This document shows, one piece after another, positions 5,650-10,066 of a stretch of 10,066 nt of DNA (within the stretch, counting starts at the first letter, position 1; the number at the start of each line of letters is the position of its first letter). Origin of the DNA: an uncultured Lysobacterales bacterium (GTDB lineage: Bacteria; Pseudomonadota; Gammaproteobacteria; Xanthomonadales; SZUA-36). A model generated the notes under the pieces. It was given only the letters and a program-made list of their open reading frames with translations. It had not been told where the DNA came from and ran no database searches. The stretch is taken from contig CALJWY010000108.1 in NCBI GenBank assembly GCA_937974465.1, positions 1 to 10,066 on the forward strand. The letters are read 5' to 3'. A program made the position numbers and the translations under genes.

Positions 5650-6111
5650 ATGCAAACCATCAAAATACGCGGCGCACGCACCCACAACCTGGCCAATATT
5701 GACCTCGACCTACCGCGGGATAAATTAATCGTGGTGACCGGGCTCTCCGGCTCCGGTAAATCATCATTGGCATTTGACACCATCTATGCGGAAGGCCAGC
5801 GCCGGTATGTTGAATCATTATCTGCATATGCACGCCAGTTTTTGTCGGTCATGGAAAAGCCGGACATTGATCATATTGAGGGGCTTTCTCCGGCGATTTC
5901 AATTGAACAGAAGTCCACCTCGCACAATCCCCGCTCCACCGTTGGCACCATTACCGAAATTTATGATTACCTGAGATTGTTATTCGCGCGGGTTGGTACA
6001 CCGTGTTGCCCCGATCATGGCCAGCCACTTGAAGCCCAGACCATCAGCCAAATGGTTGACCAGGTAATGGCGCTTCCCGAGGGCACAGGGTTATGTCCGT
6101 GTCCGTGTTGA
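5650..6111 (+). CDS. uvrA: UvrA N-terminal fragment
   Basis: This frame holds residues 1-145 of UvrA followed by eight out-of-frame residues and a TGA. It contains the first Walker A, GLSGSGKSS, at 31-39, the YAEGQRRYVESLSAYARQF stretch (46-64) and SIEQKSTSHNPRSTVGTITE (84-103), all strongly conserved in UvrA. I chose the ATG at 5650 (MQTIKIRGARTHNL) because homologues begin there; the TTG at 5626 would add eight unconserved residues. No strong Shine-Dalgarno sequence is visible. Alone it lacks both ABC signatures and Walker B motifs, so it cannot be an active ATPase. Confidence 0.85.
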   Translation: MQTIKIRGARTHNLANIDLDLPRDKLIVVTGLSGSGKSSLAFDTIYAEGQRRYVESLSAYARQFLSVMEKPDIDHIEGLSPAISIEQKSTSHNPRSTVGTITEIYDYLRLLFARVGTPCCPDHGQPLEAQTISQMVDQVMALPEGTGLCPCPC

Positions 6112-6175
6112 CGGAACCATTTATCCGATCGATGACGTTCCAACCCTCGAATTACGCAAGAAACACACCATTGAA

Positions 6176-8428
6176 GTGGTCATTGACCGTTTCAAGGTGC
6201 GCGCCGACCTCAAGCAACGGCTGGCGGAGTCGTTTGAGACCGCCTTGATCCTGTCTGATGGAATCGCTCTGTTATCACCCATGGAAGAGGGCCCTACCGA
6301 CATTGCCGAAAGCCTTTTGAGTTCCCGTTACTCCTGCGTTCACTGTGATTACAGCCTGCAGGAAGTTGAGCCCAGGATGTTCTCTTTCAACAACCCCAAC
6401 GGAGCCTGTGAGAGCTGTGATGGCCTTGGTGTAGCCCAGTTTTTTGATCCGGACCGCGTTGTCAGTAATCCACACGTGAGCCTGGCAGGTGGTGCTGTGC
6501 GCGGCTGGGACCGGCGCAACGCCTACTATTTTCAAATCATCAAAGCCCTTTCAGACCACTATGGTATTGATATTGAGAAACCATTTGATGAATTGTCTGA
6601 AAAACACCGCAACATCATCCTTTATGGCAGTGGTGATGAAATCATAGAATTCACCTATTTTGGCGAACGCGGCACCCAGAAACGAAAGCATCCGTTCGCG
6701 GGCGTGATACCAAACCTGGAACGGCGCTTCCGTGAAACCGACGCCCGTATCGTGCGGGAAGAGTTATCCAAGTACATTTCGCAGAAACCATGCACTGTGT
6801 GTCATGGTCAGCGTCTCAACCGGGCGGCCAGGCATGTCTTTGTCGCCGATACCAACCTGCCCACGGTCACGGCCTGGCCGATTTTGACCTGCCTGGATTT
6901 CTTCAACGAGCTTAATCTTGGCGGGCGCAAAGGTGAAATTGCCTCGAAAATCGTCAAGGAGGTCCACCAAAGACTCCAGTTTCTTGTCAATGTGGGCCTG
7001 GACTACCTGACGCTGGACCGTAAGGCCGGCACCCTGTCGGGAGGTGAGGCGCAACGCATTCGTCTTGCCAGCCAGATTGGGGCCGGGCTGGTTGGAGTCA
7101 TGTATATCCTCGATGAACCTTCGATCGGACTACACCAGCGTGACAATGAGCGCCTGCTTTCTACGCTGGTGCGCCTGCGCGACATTGGAAATACCGTTAT
7201 TGTCGTGGAACACGACGAAGAGGCCATTCGGATCGCAGATCATGTGGTCGACATGGGGCCTGGTGCCGGAGTCCACGGTGGCGAGGTTGTTTTCAGTGGT
7301 AAACCAGAAGACCTGGTGAATTGCGATAAGACACTGACCGGCAAATATCTGTCCGGCAGGCTGGAAATCGAAACCCCTGAAAATCGTACAAAAGCGGACC
7401 CACAACGGATTTTCAGGCTGATCGGCGCGCAGGGTAACAATTTAAAAAATGTGACGCTGGAGATCCCAGCCGGTTTATTGACGTGTGTCACCGGTGTCTC
7501 GGGTTCCGGTAAATCGACCCTGATCAACGATACCCTGCATCGTTTGGCAGCCTGTGAACTATACGATTCCAGCACCCAGCCGGCGCCTTATGAAAAGGTC
7601 GAAAATTTACACCTGTTTGACAAGGTCGTTGATATTGATCAATCACCCATAGGTCGAACCCCCCGTTCAAACCCTGCTACTTACACTGGCTTGTTCACGC
7701 CGATACGTGAGTTATTTGCCGGCACCCAGGAGGCGAGGTCCCGGGGCTACAAGCCGGGGCGCTTCAGTTTCAACGTCAAGGGTGGTCGCTGTGAGGCCTG
7801 CCAGGGCGATGGGCTGATCCGGGTTGAAATGCATTTCCTGCCGGACATCTATGTGCCCTGTGATGTGTGTCATGGTAAACGTTACAACCGTGAATCTCTC
7901 GGCGTCCACTACAAGGGTAAGAATATCCATGAGGTTCTGGGCATGACCGTGGAGGATGCCCTCGAATTTTTTGCGCCCGTCCCTGTTGTGGCCCGCAAGC
8001 TACAAACCATGATGGATGTAGGTCTCTCATATATCACCCTGGGTCAGAGCGCCACAACCCTGTCAGGTGGAGAGGCGCAGCGCATCAAGCTCGCCAAGGA
8101 GCTCTCCAAACGGGATACCGGGCAGACTCTTTATATTCTTGACGAGCCGACCACCGGACTGCACTTTCATGATATCCGGCAGTTACTCCACGTGTTACAC
8201 CGTCTGCGCGATCATGGCAATACGGTCGTGGTTATTGAGCACAACCTGGATGTCATCAAAACCGCAGATTGGGTGATTGACCTGGGGCCGGAAGGTGGTG
8301 ACCGTGGCGGCGAAATCATCGCAACCGGAACACCGGAACAACTGGCCACCGTTGCCGGTTCACACACGGGAAGTTTTCTTGCGCAGCTATTTCAACGCCA
8401 TGAAGCACTGAAAAAGAAAACTGCTTAG
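6176..8428 (+). CDS. uvrA: UvrA C-terminal fragment (both ABC signatures, second Walker A)
   Basis: This open frame extends back to 6068, and homology to UvrA begins at 6086. The first usable start is a GTG at 6176, which has no ribosome binding site, so independent translation is doubtful. Visible elements in order are zinc-binding CVHC and CESC pairs, LSGGEAQRIRLASQIG with YILDEPSIGLHQRD, a second Walker A GVSGSGKSTLIND, the second zinc module CEAC...CDVC, LSGGEAQRIKLAKELS, and YILDEPTTGLHFHD. The final residues LFQRHEALKKKTA extend slightly past the E. coli end. The next gene begins 28 bp later on the same strand. Confidence 0.85.
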   Translation: MVIDRFKVRADLKQRLAESFETALILSDGIALLSPMEEGPTDIAESLLSSRYSCVHCDYSLQEVEPRMFSFNNPNGACESCDGLGVAQFFDPDRVVSNPHVSLAGGAVRGWDRRNAYYFQIIKALSDHYGIDIEKPFDELSEKHRNIILYGSGDEIIEFTYFGERGTQKRKHPFAGVIPNLERRFRETDARIVREELSKYISQKPCTVCHGQRLNRAARHVFVADTNLPTVTAWPILTCLDFFNELNLGGRKGEIASKIVKEVHQRLQFLVNVGLDYLTLDRKAGTLSGGEAQRIRLASQIGAGLVGVMYILDEPSIGLHQRDNERLLSTLVRLRDIGNTVIVVEHDEEAIRIADHVVDMGPGAGVHGGEVVFSGKPEDLVNCDKTLTGKYLSGRLEIETPENRTKADPQRIFRLIGAQGNNLKNVTLEIPAGLLTCVTGVSGSGKSTLINDTLHRLAACELYDSSTQPAPYEKVENLHLFDKVVDIDQSPIGRTPRSNPATYTGLFTPIRELFAGTQEARSRGYKPGRFSFNVKGGRCEACQGDGLIRVEMHFLPDIYVPCDVCHGKRYNRESLGVHYKGKNIHEVLGMTVEDALEFFAPVPVVARKLQTMMDVGLSYITLGQSATTLSGGEAQRIKLAKELSKRDTGQTLYILDEPTTGLHFHDIRQLLHVLHRLRDHGNTVVVIEHNLDVIKTADWVIDLGPEGGDRGGEIIATGTPEQLATVAGSHTGSFLAQLFQRHEALKKKTA

Positions 8429-8456
8429 CAATCCAACACACCCCATTGGAATCAAC

Positions 8457-9212
8457 ATGATTGAAATTATAGAACATGGCAGAATTCGAGAAATACGGCT
8501 CAACAGACCACCGGTAAATGCGCTGAACCCGGAACTGGTCGGCACCCTGGCAGCAGCATTGGAAGCTGCAAAAAGCGAATGTGATGCGGTGGTTTTATCC
8601 GGCCGCCAGGGTATGTTTTCGGCAGGTCTGGACGTGGTTGAGTTACTGCAACTCGACCGTCAGGCCATGACTGCTTTTTGGGAGTCATTTATCAAGCTGC
8701 TCGAGGTCATTGCCTGTTCGCCCGTGCCGGTAACGGTTGCCATCACCGGACATGCCCCGGCCGGCGGCGCAATCGTCAGCATGATGGCGGACTACAGGGT
8801 CATGAGCGATGGCGGGTTCAAGGTTGGACTGAACGAAACCGCTGTAGGTTTGGTGGTTCCGGTTTTGTTGCAGAATGCAATGGTCAGGTTAGTCGGGCCC
8901 CGGGTTGCTGAAAAAATGCTGGTGGCAGGCACCCTGGTAGGTCCTCAGCAAGCCCTGCAAAGCGGCTTCATTGATGCCCTGGAAACCGGTTATGAAGAGA
9001 CGGTGCAACATGCGGTGCAATGGTGCGAACAGACACTGGCGCTACCACGGCACGCCATGATGGGTAACAGGGCGATTGCCCGCGCCCAATTCAAACGCGA
9101 TTTCGATACCCTTTCCAATGAAAGTGTGCAGGGATTTGTCGAAAACTGGTTTGCAATTGAGACCCAGGAAGTACTGAACTCATTTGTCGCAAAACTAAAA
9201 AGCAGAAAATAA
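8457..9212 (+). CDS. Delta3,delta2-enoyl-CoA isomerase (crotonase superfamily, ECI1-like)
   Basis: This 251-residue crotonase-fold protein probably shifts cis/trans-3 double bonds to trans-2-enoyl-CoA, an auxiliary step of unsaturated fatty-acid beta-oxidation. The oxyanion-hole segments are FSAGLDV (54-60) and PAGGAIVSMMADYR (101-114). The catalytic Glu of hydratases in the second segment (Glu144 in rat enoyl-CoA hydratase) is Ile106 here. The other (Glu164) is kept as Glu127 in GLNET. One-Glu GLNET with PAGG is the pattern of mitochondrial ECI1, which also shares the C-terminal LKSRK-like ending. Hydratase activity is therefore unlikely. The ATG has a modest GGAA 5 nt upstream. It lies 28 bp after uvrA and converges on the sulfurtransferase with a 17-bp gap and no clear terminator. 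Confidence 0.85.
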   Translation: MIEIIEHGRIREIRLNRPPVNALNPELVGTLAAALEAAKSECDAVVLSGRQGMFSAGLDVVELLQLDRQAMTAFWESFIKLLEVIACSPVPVTVAITGHAPAGGAIVSMMADYRVMSDGGFKVGLNETAVGLVVPVLLQNAMVRLVGPRVAEKMLVAGTLVGPQQALQSGFIDALETGYEETVQHAVQWCEQTLALPRHAMMGNRAIARAQFKRDFDTLSNESVQGFVENWFAIETQEVLNSFVAKLKSRK

Positions 9213-9229
9213 ATTCGTTGGGCCCGCGC

Positions 9230-10027
9230 TCAAGCTATCGGTCGGGATGGATCCCGAATCCATTCACTCCAGGAACCAACGTAGAGTTTTGGCGGTTCCA
9301 TGCCCGCCAACTCTGCGGCAAATAGATTGGCGCACGCTGAAACACCCGAGCCGCACATATGAACCTGGGTCTGTCCCCCGATGGCTTGCAATCCCGTGCG
9401 GATTTCTGCAACCGGCTTGAAGGTTCCATCGGGTTCAAGGTTTAAGGTAAAGGGATAATTGACCGCACCCGGAACATGACCGGCAACGGTGTCTATCGGC
9501 TCGATCTCACCGGCGAAACGTTCCGCGGAACGTGCATCAACCAATAAGATCTCCCGCCCCGCCAGGTCATCGACTACTTCGGCCGTCGTCCGCACAAGTC
9601 TATGATCACCAACCAGGTGCTCTGCAGACGACTCTACTGGTTCCGCTGGTCCGCTTTCAAGCTCTAAACCAGCTTCGCACCATGCCTTAAACCCGCCATC
9701 CAGTAGCACGCAGCAATCCTGTCCAAAATACTTCATTAACCACCACAGGCGCGTAGCTATGGAACCATCTGCCCCATCATAGGCGACCATGGATGTACCG
9801 GGAGCCCAGCCTATGCGGGCAAGAAATGCCGCAAATGCTTCTGCACCGGGCAATGGATGACGACCGCTTGTGTCAGTCACAAGGCTGGAAAGATCATCGT
9901 CCAGGTGCGCATACACTGCTCCCGGGATGTGGGCGTCAAGGTAGGCAGCAAAGCCGGCTTCGGTATCCTTTAAGTCAAACCGGCAGTCAACGACCACGTA
10001 GGCATTTCTTGTCAGCAGCGGGTGCAA
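9230..10027 (-). CDS. 3-mercaptopyruvate sulfurtransferase (two rhodanese domains)
   Basis: This two-domain sulfurtransferase moves sulfur from 3-mercaptopyruvate, or possibly thiosulfate, to acceptors such as thiols or cyanide. The N-terminal domain contains VVVDCRFDL, HIPGAVYAHLDDDLS and a non-catalytic YDGADGSIATRLWWL where the Cys is absent. The C-terminal domain contains LLVDARSAERFAGE, GHVPGAVNYP and the active-site loop CGSGVSA with Cys225. CG-S-GV(S/T) is the mercaptopyruvate type; classical rhodaneses have CRKGVT. The available start is TTG at 10027 with AGG 8 nt upstream, which makes the N-terminus about ten residues shorter than usual. An ATG at 10060 in the same frame would give a normal N-terminus but is followed by TAG at codon 8. 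Confidence 0.88.
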   Translation of the reverse strand: MHPLLTRNAYVVVDCRFDLKDTEAGFAAYLDAHIPGAVYAHLDDDLSSLVTDTSGRHPLPGAEAFAAFLARIGWAPGTSMVAYDGADGSIATRLWWLMKYFGQDCCVLLDGGFKAWCEAGLELESGPAEPVESSAEHLVGDHRLVRTTAEVVDDLAGREILLVDARSAERFAGEIEPIDTVAGHVPGAVNYPFTLNLEPDGTFKPVAEIRTGLQAIGGQTQVHMCGSGVSACANLFAAELAGMEPPKLYVGSWSEWIRDPSRPIA

Positions 10028-10060
10028 TTCTGTTGCCTAAATTAATATCTTCCTGTCCAT
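10028..10060 (-). other. In-frame upstream codons cut off by an amber stop
   Basis: On the minus strand the ATG at 10060 reads MDRKILI, then TAG (10039-10037), then ATE leading directly into LHPLLTRNAYVVVDCRFDL in the same frame. Sulfurtransferases of this type usually start about 18-20 residues before the VVVDCRFDL strand. TAG differs from CAG (Gln) by one base, which would restore a family-like N-terminus. Only 6 bp upstream of the ATG are in the window, so its ribosome binding site cannot be judged. Confidence 0.5.
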
Positions 10061-10066
10061 TCTCTA

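Larger units (their letters stand above)
5650..8428 (+). pseudogene. uvrA: Excinuclease ABC subunit A, interrupted by deletion and frameshift
   Basis: UvrA is the DNA-damage sensor of nucleotide excision repair: a dimeric ABC-type ATPase that loads UvrB. The first 145 codons are normal up to ALPEG (ending 6084). Normal sequence resumes at QGYVRVRVDG (from 6086) one frame over and runs to the end at 8428. In E. coli UvrA about 26 residues lie between these points, including the conserved KERKGEH stretch. Only one base separates them here, so about 77 nt are missing and the frame shifts. The lost part is at the start of the UvrB-binding region. Everything else looks intact, so the lesion is recent or an assembly error. 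The two open halves are listed separately. Confidence 0.85.

Noticed and set aside
6084..6111. Programmed frameshift in uvrA
   Set aside because: About 26 conserved residues are missing at the junction and no slippery heptamer is seen; a frameshift alone would not restore a normal protein.
9213..9229. Terminator between the isomerase and sulfurtransferase genes
   Set aside because: Only a bare GGGCCC palindrome (9220-9225) is present, with no loop or T-run.

Overview
This window is a chromosomal housekeeping segment from a bacterium, almost certainly a gammaproteobacterium. Base composition is moderate. The order rplU-rpmA-obgE, then rpsT opposed to murJ-ribF-ileS, is the arrangement seen in Pseudomonas-like and related gammaproteobacteria, and the proteins resemble that class throughout. 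I see no mobile element, CRISPR array, tRNA, rRNA or defence island. The genome may come from an uncultured lineage or a draft assembly, because two genes carry lesions.

Layout. Positions 1-2647 (minus strand) hold murJ (lipid II flippase), ribF (FMN/FAD synthesis) and the first 19 codons of ileS. ribF has its own extended -10 promoter, and its end overlaps the ileS start. rpsT (ribosomal protein S20, TTG start) diverges from murJ and ends in a hairpin terminator. It converges on obgE, whose stop lies 98 bp further on. Positions 3141-5271 (minus strand) hold rplU-rpmA-obgE, the L21/L27/ribosome-assembly GTPase cluster. A strong terminator and a roughly 380-bp hairpin-rich spacer lie between rpmA and obgE. 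proB, often found next to obgE, is absent.

Positions 5272-5649 are a divergent intergenic region. It carries a good rplU promoter, a possible 38-codon small ORF and a weak promoter with a LexA-like half-site for uvrA. uvrA (5650-8428) is broken: relative to E. coli UvrA about 26 codons are missing near residue 145, and the reading frame changes at the same point. It is followed after 28 bp by a crotonase-fold gene whose active-site pattern indicates a delta3,delta2-enoyl-CoA isomerase rather than a hydratase. The last gene (minus strand) is a two-domain 3-mercaptopyruvate sulfurtransferase with a CGSGVS active-site loop. Its natural ATG start appears to be cut off by an in-frame amber codon.

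How the genes fit together. The left two thirds serve translation (S20, L21, L27, IleRS), ribosome assembly (Obg), cell-wall precursor export (MurJ) and flavin cofactor supply (RibF). The right third covers nucleotide excision repair (UvrA), unsaturated fatty-acid oxidation and sulfur transfer, which are not obviously linked. I found no convincing new multi-gene system. The points most worth checking are the uvrA deletion, the amber codon in the sulfurtransferase and the folded spacer between rpmA and obgE.
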